In this document: piece by piece, positions 42,265-50,337 of the stretch | Layout: the number at the start of each line of letters is the position of its first letter | Position numbering within the stretch: position 1 is the stretch's first letter | NCBI RefSeq assembly: GCF_025421775.1 | Contig: NZ_JAOEFX010000001.1 | Coordinates: forward strand, 434,001 to 498,000 | From: Paenarthrobacter aurescens | Lineage (GTDB): Bacteria > Actinomycetota > Actinomycetes > Actinomycetales > Micrococcaceae | Length of the DNA: 64,000 bases | Reading direction: 5' to 3' | Notes under the pieces: generated by a model | The model's database searches: none | What the model was told of the DNA's origin: nothing | What the model saw: only the letters and a program-made list of their open reading frames with translations | Translations under genes and position numbers: made by a program

Positions 42265-43044
42265 ATGAAGAAAATCCTCATGGTATTGACCAGCGTTTCC
42301 GAGATCGGCGATACGGGAGAGAAGACCGGCTACAACGTCGCCGAGGCTGCACACCCTTGGAAGGTCTTTAAGGATTCCGGTCACTTCGTCGATTTTGCGT
42401 CCATCCAGGGCGGCCAACCCCCGCGCGACGAGGTGGACCCGGATGATCCCATCCAGGTTGCCTTCACGGAGGACGAGACCACCCGTGCCGGTCTCTACAA
42501 CACGGCCCGCGTGGAGGTTGTTGATCCCGGCCAGTATGACGCCCTCTACCTTGTTGGAGGCCACGGCACAATGTGGGACTTCCCGGACAGCGAAGGCTTG
42601 CAGAAACTCGTAGCCAGCGTTTACGACGCCGGCGGCCTGGTGGGCGCGGTATGCCACGGTCCGGCTGGCCTGCTGAACGTGGAATTGGCGAACGGGTTCC
42701 GACTGGTCCAAGGTCGGGACGTAGCCGCCTTCACCAACGACGAGGAAGTGGCCGCGGGCAAGGAAAAGGTCATCCCGTTCTTCCTGGCGGACCGGCTGGT
42801 GGAACAGGGTGCGAACCACGTCTCCGCAGGTGTCTTTGAGGAGAAGGTGGTAGTCGACGAACGGCTCGTAACCGGCCAGAACCCGGCCTCTGCAGCTGGA
42901 GTCGCCAAGGAAATGGAGAAACTCTTCGCGGAGGTCATCCACCAGGAGAAGGCCGAAGAGCAGCACGACGCGGATGCTCTGCGCGCAGAAAAGGACGCCG
43001 AGAAAATCTCGAAGAAAAAGGCAGCGGCGGACGGCGGACATTAA
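42265..43044 (+). CDS. DJ-1/PfpI-family protein, Hsp31-like
   Basis: 259 residues with a glutamine-amidotransferase-like fold: nucleophile elbow Cys130-His131 in GAVCHGPAGL. The length and the loops at 50-80 fit the Hsp31/glyoxalase III group (glutathione-independent conversion of methylglyoxal, or chaperone). A charged Lys/Glu-rich C-terminal tail of about 40 residues (EKAEEQHDADALRAEKDAEKIS) looks like an unusual extension. ATG with AAAGGAG upstream. Divergent from oleA. Confidence 0.87.
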   Translation: MKKILMVLTSVSEIGDTGEKTGYNVAEAAHPWKVFKDSGHFVDFASIQGGQPPRDEVDPDDPIQVAFTEDETTRAGLYNTARVEVVDPGQYDALYLVGGHGTMWDFPDSEGLQKLVASVYDAGGLVGAVCHGPAGLLNVELANGFRLVQGRDVAAFTNDEEVAAGKEKVIPFFLADRLVEQGANHVSAGVFEEKVVVDERLVTGQNPASAAGVAKEMEKLFAEVIHQEKAEEQHDADALRAEKDAEKISKKKAAADGGH

Positions 43045-43189
43045 CCAACGAAGCAGCCGGGCCTTCCTCCATCAGGAGGGGGGCTCGACTGGCCGGGGAT
43101 CACCTGGGTTCCCTTCACAACGGAACGTAGCTGGTCGCGCCTGATACCTCACTGAATCCGCGTAGCGTGTCGAGAAGAAGGAGAAGGCA

Positions 43190-43771
43190 TTGTCCAAGAT
43201 CACTGTTTTCGAGAGCGTCACGGTCGATGGCGTTATGCAGGGGCCCGGCCGCAGCGATGAAGACACCCGAGGCGGATTCACCCACGGCGGGTGGGCGGAG
43301 GGGTACCAGGACGAGGTGTCAATGAAGTACGCGGGCGAGGGCATGAGCGCCCAGCAGGGCCTGCTGTTTGGCCACCGCACCTATGACGACGTGCTCGGGC
43401 ACTGGACCTCCATCGGCCCCAACCCGTTTGTCGACGTGCTGCTGGGCTCCGACAAGTTTGTGGTCTCACACACCTCGGACACGGTTCTCGCCTATGCGAA
43501 CAGCGAACTGCTCGCCGGCGATGCCGTATCTACCGTGGCCGGGCTCAAGGACCGCTATTCCCGCGACCTCATGATCATGGGCAGCGGCCAACTGGTCCGC
43601 AGACTACACACCGCAGGCCTGATCGACCGGTACACGCTACTCATTCACCCCGTCGTGCTTGGGTCGGGCACCCGGCTCTTTACTGATGGAGACCGCGTCA
43701 ACCTGAAGTTGGAACGCAGCATCCCGACCACCACGGGCGTCACCATTGCCGAATACATCGTCGCCCCCTGA
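43190..43771 (+). CDS. Dihydrofolate reductase/RibD-type protein
   Basis: 193 residues: SKITVFESVTVDGVMQGPG at the N-terminus, LLFGHRTYDDV and LMIMGSGQLVRRL mark the NADPH-binding RibD/DHFR-like fold. Start TTG at 43190, with AAGGAG seven bases upstream, is the only start with a good site. The second such protein in the window (the other at 14345); the two differ considerably. Natural substrate unknown. Confidence 0.85.
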   Translation: MSKITVFESVTVDGVMQGPGRSDEDTRGGFTHGGWAEGYQDEVSMKYAGEGMSAQQGLLFGHRTYDDVLGHWTSIGPNPFVDVLLGSDKFVVSHTSDTVLAYANSELLAGDAVSTVAGLKDRYSRDLMIMGSGQLVRRLHTAGLIDRYTLLIHPVVLGSGTRLFTDGDRVNLKLERSIPTTTGVTIAEYIVAP

Positions 43772-44000
43772 TCCGCGCCCCACGGAGTCCCGCACTGCGG
43801 GCTGAACAGACTTTCATGGTGACGCATCCGCAGCGCGGCAGGGTCACTACATCCCGGAAAAGCCGGACAACCTGCGGAACGGTGGACGCAGGTGTGCGTG
43901 TTTATGGTTGAGGAAACAGCCAGTGTCTGGTTGTCATACGAAAAACAGGAATGGTGGTTGTTGGTGCAGCCGAGCCATCACCCGAGAGCTCTGATGAAGC

Positions 44001-44684
44001 ATGCTTGACCAGCCGTCCGCGGGATACGGGTCCCACAGCGGTTTATGTGCCGCGTTCCTCCAGGAATTACCGATCGATGGCGCAGCTGTTTCCATCTTCG
44101 GCGGTTCCGCAGCCGAAACATTGATGTGCGTCTCCGACCCCACCGCCGCCCGGCTGGACGAGCTCCAGTACGATCTCGGGGACGGACCCCGGTGGGATGT
44201 TTTCCGCACCCAGTTGCCGGTTATGATCCCCGACCTCAGCGCCGCAGGAGCCCGGTCGTGGCCGGCGTTCGCCGAGGCAGCCACCAGCACCGTAGCAGCA
44301 GCCTTTTTCGTTTTCCCACTGCTCGCCGGCGGGCTGGTCATCGGAGTGGCGGAGCTGTACTGCACCTCGCCCCACCAATTCAATCGAGCCGAAGTCAGCC
44401 GGGCCACCCACATTGCCAGCCGGACGGCGTGGACTTTGCTGCGTGGATTGATGCCGGACGGCGGGCCCGAATCGGCCCCGATACCGCTGGCCCGGCGCGA
44501 AATCCACCAAGCTACCGGCATGGTGCTGGCTCAGACCGGGAGCACAGCAGCGGAAGCTCTGCTGTTGCTGCGTGGCCATGCTTTCGCCAGCGGACGGTCT
44601 CTGCAGGACACGGCCGTGGACGTTGTCAGCCGTCGGCTGGATTTCACTCCGGCAGCGGGCATCCACAATACCGGTCCACAGTAA
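44001..44684 (+). CDS. GAF and ANTAR domain RNA-binding regulator
   Basis: 227 residues: a GAF sensor domain (about 15-145) and C-terminal ANTAR domain (about 155-215, EIHQATGMVLAQTGSTAAEALLLLRGHAFASGRSLQDTAVDVV). ANTAR domains bind paired hexaloop hairpins in mRNA leaders and antiterminate. The ligand is unknown. The upstream 229 bp have no gene. Followed nine bases later by a second GAF-ANTAR gene. Confidence 0.85.
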   Translation: MLDQPSAGYGSHSGLCAAFLQELPIDGAAVSIFGGSAAETLMCVSDPTAARLDELQYDLGDGPRWDVFRTQLPVMIPDLSAAGARSWPAFAEAATSTVAAAFFVFPLLAGGLVIGVAELYCTSPHQFNRAEVSRATHIASRTAWTLLRGLMPDGGPESAPIPLARREIHQATGMVLAQTGSTAAEALLLLRGHAFASGRSLQDTAVDVVSRRLDFTPAAGIHNTGPQ

Positions 44685-44693
44685 AATGCTGAC

Positions 44694-45407
44694 ATGGCAA
44701 TCAAAAGCAGAGCCGAACGACTCAGCGATACGTTCGTGAAGCTTGCCGACACCCTCGTTGCCGACTATGACGTTTTGGACTTACTGCACACCCTCGTGGA
44801 GGACGCAGTTGACTTGCTCGACGCCGCCCAGGCCGGGCTGTTGCTCTCCGACGCCGACGGGAATCTACAACTACTCGCCTCCACCAGCGAGCAAAGCCAA
44901 CTGGTGGAGCTGCTGCAACTGGAAGCCGGAGCGGGTCCGTGCGTAGAGTGCTACCGCACCGGAACGGTCATCACCGTAGATGACATCAGCGCCCTTGGTG
45001 GCCGCTGGCCGGCATTCCAGCAGGTTGCCTTGGACATGGGATTCAGGTCAGTGCACGCCGTGCCGATGCGCGTCCATACCAGGGTCATCGGCGCAATGGG
45101 ACTGTTCGGCGCCGAAACCGGCGCCCTAACGCCGGAAGACGCCTCCATTGCCCAGGCCATGGCCGATGTGGCAACCATCAGCCTTCTGCAGGAACGCACC
45201 ATCCGGGAAGCAGGCGTCCTCAACGACCAACTGCAACGTGCGTTGAGCACCCGGGTGCTCATTGAGCAGGCCAAAGGCGTCATCGCACAGACAAAGAACC
45301 TCGATATGGACAGTGCTTTCAACGTGCTGCGCGCACATGCCCGTTCCTCCCGGCAGAATCTCCACGACGTCGCCGACAGCATCGTCAAGCGCACTTTGAT
45401 GATCTAG
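44694..45407 (+). CDS. GAF and ANTAR domain RNA-binding regulator (second copy)
   Basis: 237 residues: GAF domain (about 20-165) with Cys pair GPCVECYR, then an ANTAR domain (RVLIEQAKGVIAQTKNLDMDSAFNVLRAHARSSRQNLHDVADSIV). Canonical AKG motif of ANTAR is present. Not a close copy of the upstream gene. Adjacent genes probably form one transcript. Common in Arthrobacter genomes, targets unknown. Confidence 0.88.
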   Translation: MAIKSRAERLSDTFVKLADTLVADYDVLDLLHTLVEDAVDLLDAAQAGLLLSDADGNLQLLASTSEQSQLVELLQLEAGAGPCVECYRTGTVITVDDISALGGRWPAFQQVALDMGFRSVHAVPMRVHTRVIGAMGLFGAETGALTPEDASIAQAMADVATISLLQERTIREAGVLNDQLQRALSTRVLIEQAKGVIAQTKNLDMDSAFNVLRAHARSSRQNLHDVADSIVKRTLMI

Positions 45408-45548
45408 CACTTTTCTCGTTACCTCCCGCCGAGGCTTGTCCGGCAAGGTCGGTTACCTATGGACTCGCAGTGCCCTTCGTGCCTACGCTGGTGTTGTTGC
45501 CCCAGACCTCGGCAGCGCATTTTTCAGCGCACACGAGGAGGCAATATC

Positions 45549-46664
45549 TTGTCGCTAGCCAACCAGCCCCTACCGGTCGTGCCCGCTTCTACGCCACGTC
45601 CCCAACGGGCAACGTCCGGAATTCGGATCAACAAAGTCACCAGCAGCTACGCGGGTCTCTTGATGTCGGTCAAGGAAGCCGGACTGCTCGAGCGATGCCG
45701 ACGCTATTACGTCCTGCTCCTGGTGCTCCTGGTTATCGCGGGCGCCGGCGTCTGGGTGGCATTCTTTCTTGTTGGCGACTCCTGGCTCCAGCTCGCGGTC
45801 GCGGCAGTGCTCGGTGTTGTCTTCACGCAATTCGCTTTGGTCGGCCACGAAGCTGCTCATCTTCAGGTGTTCACGTCCCGTTCGGCCAACGAGTGGGCGG
45901 CACGCCTGATCGCCACCCTGATGGTGGGCATGAGTTACGCCTACTGGACCGACAAACACTCAAGGCATCACGCCCGGCCGAACGTGGTCAACAGGGATCC
46001 GGATATCGCTCCCGGCGCCATCGTCTTTCACAACGTAGTCCCGTCCAACCGTGGGCGGCTCTCCCGGGCGTATGGCAAACGCCAGGGCTATCTCCTCTTC
46101 CCGTTCCTTTTGTTCCTCGGTTGGACGTTGCACATCGACTCGCTGAAGTACTTGCTGCAACGCGGGCCGGTAAAGTTCCGATGGCTTGAGCTCGGCCTGC
46201 TTGGCGCGCGCTTCGGGGCCTACATCGGGTTGCTCTTCTTCGTGCTGTCCCCCGGCGTCGCCACGGCCTTCATTGGGGTTCAAGTCGCCGTTTTCGGGTT
46301 GTATATGGGCGGAACCTTTGCGCCAAACCACAAAGGGATGCCTATACTTCCCGAGAACAGTCGTGCCGATTTCCTCACCCGTCAGGTGCTCACGTCGCGC
46401 AATATCACCGGCGGAAAATTGGTGACGTTCTTCATGGGTGGGCTCAATTACCAGATCGAACACCATTTGTTTCCAGACATGCCCCGCCGACATCTTCGCC
46501 AAGCCAGCCAGCTGGTCAAAGCACACTGCATTCTCACGGGTATCCCCTACACCGAGACGGGCCTGATGCGCTCGTACTCAATCGTGATCCGCTACCTCAA
46601 TACCGTGGGTCTCGCCGCGGCTGACCCGTTCACCTGCCCTCTCGCAGGGCAACACCGGCCGTAG
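45549..46664 (+). CDS. Membrane fatty acid desaturase
   Basis: 371 residues with four or so helices and three histidine boxes: HEAAH (residues 100-104), HSRHH (137-141) and QIEHHLFP. The QxxHH third box is characteristic of acyl-CoA/acyl-lipid front-end type desaturases such as mycobacterial DesA3. The TTG start is backed by GAGGAGG eight bases upstream. Makes unsaturated lipids for membrane fluidity and may supply unsaturated acyl-CoA for the nearby ole pathway. Confidence 0.9.
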   Translation: MSLANQPLPVVPASTPRPQRATSGIRINKVTSSYAGLLMSVKEAGLLERCRRYYVLLLVLLVIAGAGVWVAFFLVGDSWLQLAVAAVLGVVFTQFALVGHEAAHLQVFTSRSANEWAARLIATLMVGMSYAYWTDKHSRHHARPNVVNRDPDIAPGAIVFHNVVPSNRGRLSRAYGKRQGYLLFPFLLFLGWTLHIDSLKYLLQRGPVKFRWLELGLLGARFGAYIGLLFFVLSPGVATAFIGVQVAVFGLYMGGTFAPNHKGMPILPENSRADFLTRQVLTSRNITGGKLVTFFMGGLNYQIEHHLFPDMPRRHLRQASQLVKAHCILTGIPYTETGLMRSYSIVIRYLNTVGLAAADPFTCPLAGQHRP

Positions 46665-46716
46665 AGGGGGCATTCTCATTTCGGGACCCGTATCATCAGG
46701 GCGACCACCGTTGGTT

Positions 46717-46731
46717 AGTAAGGGTACTTAG
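46717..46731 (+). promoter_or_regulatory. TAAG-N4-CTTA element upstream of the second APC permease
   Basis: AGTAAGGGTACTTAG with strict TAAG-GGTA-CTTA spacing, 20 bp before the APC start. Close enough to the ribosome site to overlap the promoter or leader. Confidence 0.45.
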
Positions 46732-46751
46732 TTCCTGTACGCTTTGGTTCC

Positions 46752-48137
46752 ATGAGCAACCCTGTAGAACCCCGGAATTCACGACTCAAGCAGTCGATTA
46801 CCGGGCCACTCCTCTTTCTCTTCATCCTCGGGGATGTATTAGGTGCCGGAATCTACGCCCTGGTGGGCAAAGTTGCCGGAGAAGTTGGAGGGGCCATCTG
46901 GATTCCCTTGGCCTTGGCGCTGTCCCTCGCCATGCTGACAGCTGGATCCTACGCTGAGCTGGTAACAAAGTACCCGAAGGCTGGCGGGGCGGCCGTCTTC
47001 GCTGAGCGGGCTTTCAAAATGCCGTCGATTTCGTTCCTCGTTGGTTTCTGCATGTTGGCCGCCGGCGTTACCAGCGCCGCAGGCTTGAGCCTGGCCTTCG
47101 CCGGCGACTACCTCAAGCCTTTCCTGGATGTACCCGCCACGCCTGCCGCTTTAGTCTTCCTGCTGTTGATCGCCCTCCTTAACGCCCGGGGGGTTAAGGA
47201 ATCCGTCAGGGCCAATGTCGTCATGACTGCTGTTGAAGTATCAGGTCTTGTTTTGGTCATTGTTCTGGTCGGCATGATGTTCGCGCGCGGAGATGGCGAT
47301 GCGTCCCGGGTCCTTGAGTTCAACCCGGCGGTTTCCCCCGGCGCAGGCATTCTCGCCGCCTCCTTGCTGGCGTACTACTCGTTCGTCGGGTTCGAAACCT
47401 CCGCCAACGTGGCCGAGGAGGTCCGGGACGTCCAACGTGTCTATCCCAAGGCGCTTTTTGGAGCCCTGCTGACTGCTGGTGCCATCTACGTTCTGATCGG
47501 TCTGGCTTCATCGATCGCCCTTTCCCCGAGAGACCTCAGTGATTCTTCAGGGCCTTTGCTGCAGGTGGTCCAAGCCACTGGTTTCGGGGTTCCGGATTGG
47601 CTCTTTGGCCTCATTGCACTCATAGCCGTAGCCAACGGTGCGCTGCTGACAATGATTATGGCAAGTCGGCTGGCCTTCGGTATGGCCGAACAATCCTTGC
47701 TGCCACCTGCATTGGGCCGGGTGCTCCCCCAAAGACGCACTCCATGGGTCGCCATTGTGGTAACCACGGCGGCCGCCATGGTGCTGACCGCCACTGGCGA
47801 TCTTGGTTCGCTCGCCGAAACGGTAGTCCTGCTTCTGCTGTTCGTCTTCATCAGCACCAATATCGCCGTCTTGGTACTGCGCAAGGACAAGGTGAAGCAC
47901 AAGCACTTCCGAGTGCCCGTCATCATCCCGTGCCTGGCCTTGCTTTCCTGTGTTGTGTTGTTGTTCCAGCAGGGTGCCGACATCTGGCTGCGTGCGGCAA
48001 TCCTTCTTGCGATCGGCCTGCTGCTGTTCTTCGTTTCACATTGGATCCGCACTGGGAAACTATCGGGAACCCGGTCACATCACCGGCCGACAGCTCAAGA
48101 CAAGGAACCGGTGGAACTCCAAGCCCCGCGCCCCTGA
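46752..48137 (+). CDS. APC-family amino acid permease
   Basis: 461 residues with twelve hydrophobic segments. Start ITGPLLFLFILGDVLGAGIYALVGKVAGEVGG mirrors the first APC permease at 31519, so these are paralogues of the same branch. Hydrophilic tail with His/Gln/Lys. Substrate unknown. ATG with no strong Shine-Dalgarno. A VOC-family gene follows 19 bp downstream. Confidence 0.87.
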   Translation: MSNPVEPRNSRLKQSITGPLLFLFILGDVLGAGIYALVGKVAGEVGGAIWIPLALALSLAMLTAGSYAELVTKYPKAGGAAVFAERAFKMPSISFLVGFCMLAAGVTSAAGLSLAFAGDYLKPFLDVPATPAALVFLLLIALLNARGVKESVRANVVMTAVEVSGLVLVIVLVGMMFARGDGDASRVLEFNPAVSPGAGILAASLLAYYSFVGFETSANVAEEVRDVQRVYPKALFGALLTAGAIYVLIGLASSIALSPRDLSDSSGPLLQVVQATGFGVPDWLFGLIALIAVANGALLTMIMASRLAFGMAEQSLLPPALGRVLPQRRTPWVAIVVTTAAAMVLTATGDLGSLAETVVLLLLFVFISTNIAVLVLRKDKVKHKHFRVPVIIPCLALLSCVVLLFQQGADIWLRAAILLAIGLLLFFVSHWIRTGKLSGTRSHHRPTAQDKEPVELQAPRP

Positions 48138-48156
48138 CCCCACCCGGAGAAAAGCC

Positions 48157-48549
48157 GTGTGCCACCATGGGTCCATGGCTTCGACCCCGGCGCACGACCT
48201 TGCCGTCCCGAATCTCCCCTCCCAGGATTTCGACGTGACCGAAGCCTTCTATGGTGGTTTCGGTTTCGAGCGCATGTTTCGGGATCAAGGGTGGATGATC
48301 CTCACCCGGGCCGGACTGCAACTGGAGTTCTTTCCCGCCCCGGGCCTTGATCCGTTTTCGAGCAGCTTCATGTGCTGCCTGCGTGTCGCCGACGTCGACG
48401 AACTTTACGAGGCCATCCTCCGGTCCGGAGTGCCGGTCAGCACGGCCGGCATGCCGCGCCTCCACCCCGTCCGGATGCAGACGTGGGGACTCCGGGCCGG
48501 ATACCTCGTAGACCCGGACGGAACGCAGCTCACTCTTATCGAGCGGTGA
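48157..48549 (+). CDS. VOC family (glyoxalase/bleomycin-resistance-like) protein
   Basis: 124-130 residues with two beta-alpha-beta-beta-beta units: FDVTEAFYGGFGFERMF, LEFFP, and GYLVDPDGTQLTLIER at the C-terminus. Resembles bleomycin-binding proteins (antibiotic sequestering), though the function is inferred. GTG at 48157 follows GGAGA by six bases; ATG at 48175 (MASTPAHDLAVPNLPSQDFD) is the conventional alternative. Weakly linked to the APC gene. Confidence 0.82.
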   Translation: MCHHGSMASTPAHDLAVPNLPSQDFDVTEAFYGGFGFERMFRDQGWMILTRAGLQLEFFPAPGLDPFSSSFMCCLRVADVDELYEAILRSGVPVSTAGMPRLHPVRMQTWGLRAGYLVDPDGTQLTLIER

Positions 48550-48617
48550 ACCACCGGAAGCTGGGGGTCCGCTCTACGGCAAACGTCGGCTGAGCGCTTT
48601 CCCTTCGTATCCAAGGC

Positions 48618-48635
48618 GATATACATATGTCTATC
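48618..48635 (+). promoter_or_regulatory. Near-perfect palindrome upstream of mmsA, shared with the pucR intergenic region
   Basis: GATATACATATGTCTATC is palindromic around CATATG except for one pair. The core TATACATATGTC (48620-48631) recurs as TATACAAATGTC at 51912-51923 between pucR and the aminotransferase gene. Candidate PucR-controlled site, about 105 bp before the mmsA start. Confidence 0.5.
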
Positions 48636-48740
48636 CGACTATGAACGGATCGCTACTTGTACTGCTACGCTGCCGCGGATCCCTGCCTACGGTGAACCAG
48701 ATGCTTCACACATCGATCCGCCGTCAGAAAAGAGAACCAC

Positions 48741-50246
48741 GTGTCTGAAATCAACGAGCTTCAGGTAGTCCCGCACTGGATCGGAGGCGCCGAGTCGCCG
48801 TCGGCCGGCGACCGCACGGCCCCCGTGTTCGATCCCGCACTCGGCAAAGAAGCCAGGCTGGTCAACCTGGGCAACGCCGAGGACATTGAATCGGCCATCT
48901 CCTCCGCCCACAAGGCGTTCCCGGCCTGGCGCGATATGTCCATCACCAAGCGCCAGCAGATCATCTTCCGCTTCCGCGAGCTGCTGAACGAGCGCAAGGG
49001 TGAACTCGCGGAGATCATCACTTCCGAGCACGGGAAGGTTGTCTCCGATGCCCTCGGTGAAATCACCCGTGGCCAGGAGGTCGTGGAACTGGCCACCGGC
49101 TTCCCGCACCTCATCAAGGGTGAGCATTCAGAGAATGTCTCCACCGGCGTCGATGTCTATTCCACCAAAGCGCCGCTGGGCGTCGTCGGCATCATCAGCC
49201 CCTTTAACTTCCCGGCCATGGTGCCGCTGTGGTTCCTGCCAATCGCCATCGCCGCCGGCAACACGGTAGTCCTCAAGCCCAGTGAAAAGGACCCGACGGC
49301 GGCCAACTGGCTCGCTGCCCTGTTCACCGAGGCGGGACTCCCTGATGGTGTTTTCAACGTACTGCACGGCGACAAGGAAGCCGTCGACGGACTTCTGCAG
49401 CACCCGGATGTAAAGGCGATTTCCTTCGTCGGTTCCACGCCAATTGCCCAGTACATCTACGAGACCGCTGCCCGTAACGGCAAGCGCGTCCAGGCCCTCG
49501 GCGGAGCAAAGAACCACATGCTGGTCCTTCCGGACGCCGACCTCGAACTAACCGCCGACGCCGCCATCAACGCCGGTTTCGGTTCCGCCGGCGAACGCTG
49601 CATGGCCATCAGCGTCGTCGTCGCCGTCGAGCCCGTCGCCGACGCACTGATCGAGAAGATCACCGCCCGAATGACCACCCTGAAGGTCGGCGACGGCCGC
49701 CGCGACTGCGACATGGGCCCACTGGTCACCCGCCAGCACCGCGACAAAGTGGCCTCGTACATCGACGTCGCCATCGAGGACGGCGCGAATGTCGTTGTCG
49801 ACGGCCGCGGCATCGAAGTGGACGGCGACGAAAATGGCTTCTGGCTGGGCCCGACGCTGATCGACGACGTCCCGGTCACCTCACGTGTGTACACCGAGGA
49901 AATCTTCGGCCCTGTGCTGGCAGTGGTCCGCGTAAAGAGTTACGAAGAGGGCCTGCACCTGATCAACTCCGGCGCCTTCGGCAACGGAACCGCGATCTTC
50001 ACGAACGACGGCGGTGCAGCCCGCCGCTTCCAGACCGAGGTTGAAGTGGGGATGGTGGGCATCAATGTGCCGATCCCCGTGCCGGTGGCCTACTACTCCT
50101 TCGGCGGGTTCAAGGACTCCATCTTCGGCAGTTCAAAGGCCTACGGTCTGCAGGGCTTCCAGTTCTTCACTCGTGAGAAGGCCATCACGTCACGCTGGCT
50201 CGACCCCAGCCACGGCGGCATCAACCTGGGCTTCCCGCAAAACTAA
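48741..50246 (+). CDS. mmsA: CoA-acylating (methyl)malonate-semialdehyde dehydrogenase
   Basis: 501 residues of the MMSDH branch of the ALDH superfamily: Asn156 (SPFNFP), Cys287 (SAGERCMAI), and QALGGAKNH where hydrolytic ALDHs have ELGGK. Loss of that Glu general base is diagnostic for CoA acylation. Converts malonate semialdehyde to acetyl-CoA or methylmalonate semialdehyde to propionyl-CoA. GTG start with AGAAAAG upstream. With the nearby aminotransferase it can complete beta-alanine degradation. Confidence 0.93.
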   Translation: MSEINELQVVPHWIGGAESPSAGDRTAPVFDPALGKEARLVNLGNAEDIESAISSAHKAFPAWRDMSITKRQQIIFRFRELLNERKGELAEIITSEHGKVVSDALGEITRGQEVVELATGFPHLIKGEHSENVSTGVDVYSTKAPLGVVGIISPFNFPAMVPLWFLPIAIAAGNTVVLKPSEKDPTAANWLAALFTEAGLPDGVFNVLHGDKEAVDGLLQHPDVKAISFVGSTPIAQYIYETAARNGKRVQALGGAKNHMLVLPDADLELTADAAINAGFGSAGERCMAISVVVAVEPVADALIEKITARMTTLKVGDGRRDCDMGPLVTRQHRDKVASYIDVAIEDGANVVVDGRGIEVDGDENGFWLGPTLIDDVPVTSRVYTEEIFGPVLAVVRVKSYEEGLHLINSGAFGNGTAIFTNDGGAARRFQTEVEVGMVGINVPIPVPVAYYSFGGFKDSIFGSSKAYGLQGFQFFTREKAITSRWLDPSHGGINLGFPQN

Positions 50247-50326
50247 CGAAAGGTGAGAGAGCGTCCGTATTTTGTGGCCGGGAGGTGAGAGAGCGTCTGA
50301 CCTGCCAGATGCTCTCTCACCTTTCG
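50247..50326. terminator. Hairpin with two alternative left arms between mmsA and pucR
   Basis: CGAAAGGTGAGAGAGC (50247-50262) and GCTCTCTCACCTTTCG (50311-50326) are a perfect 16-bp inverted repeat. A second left arm, AGGTGAGAGAGCGTCTG (50283-50299), pairs with CAGATGCTCTCTCACCT (50308-50324) over 17 bp with one G-U. The two stems are mutually exclusive. Shared core AGGTGAGAGAGCGTC occurs twice directly. Probably a bidirectional terminator; may belong to a dispersed intergenic family. Confidence 0.75.
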
Positions 50327-50337
50327 CCCGTTTCGGG

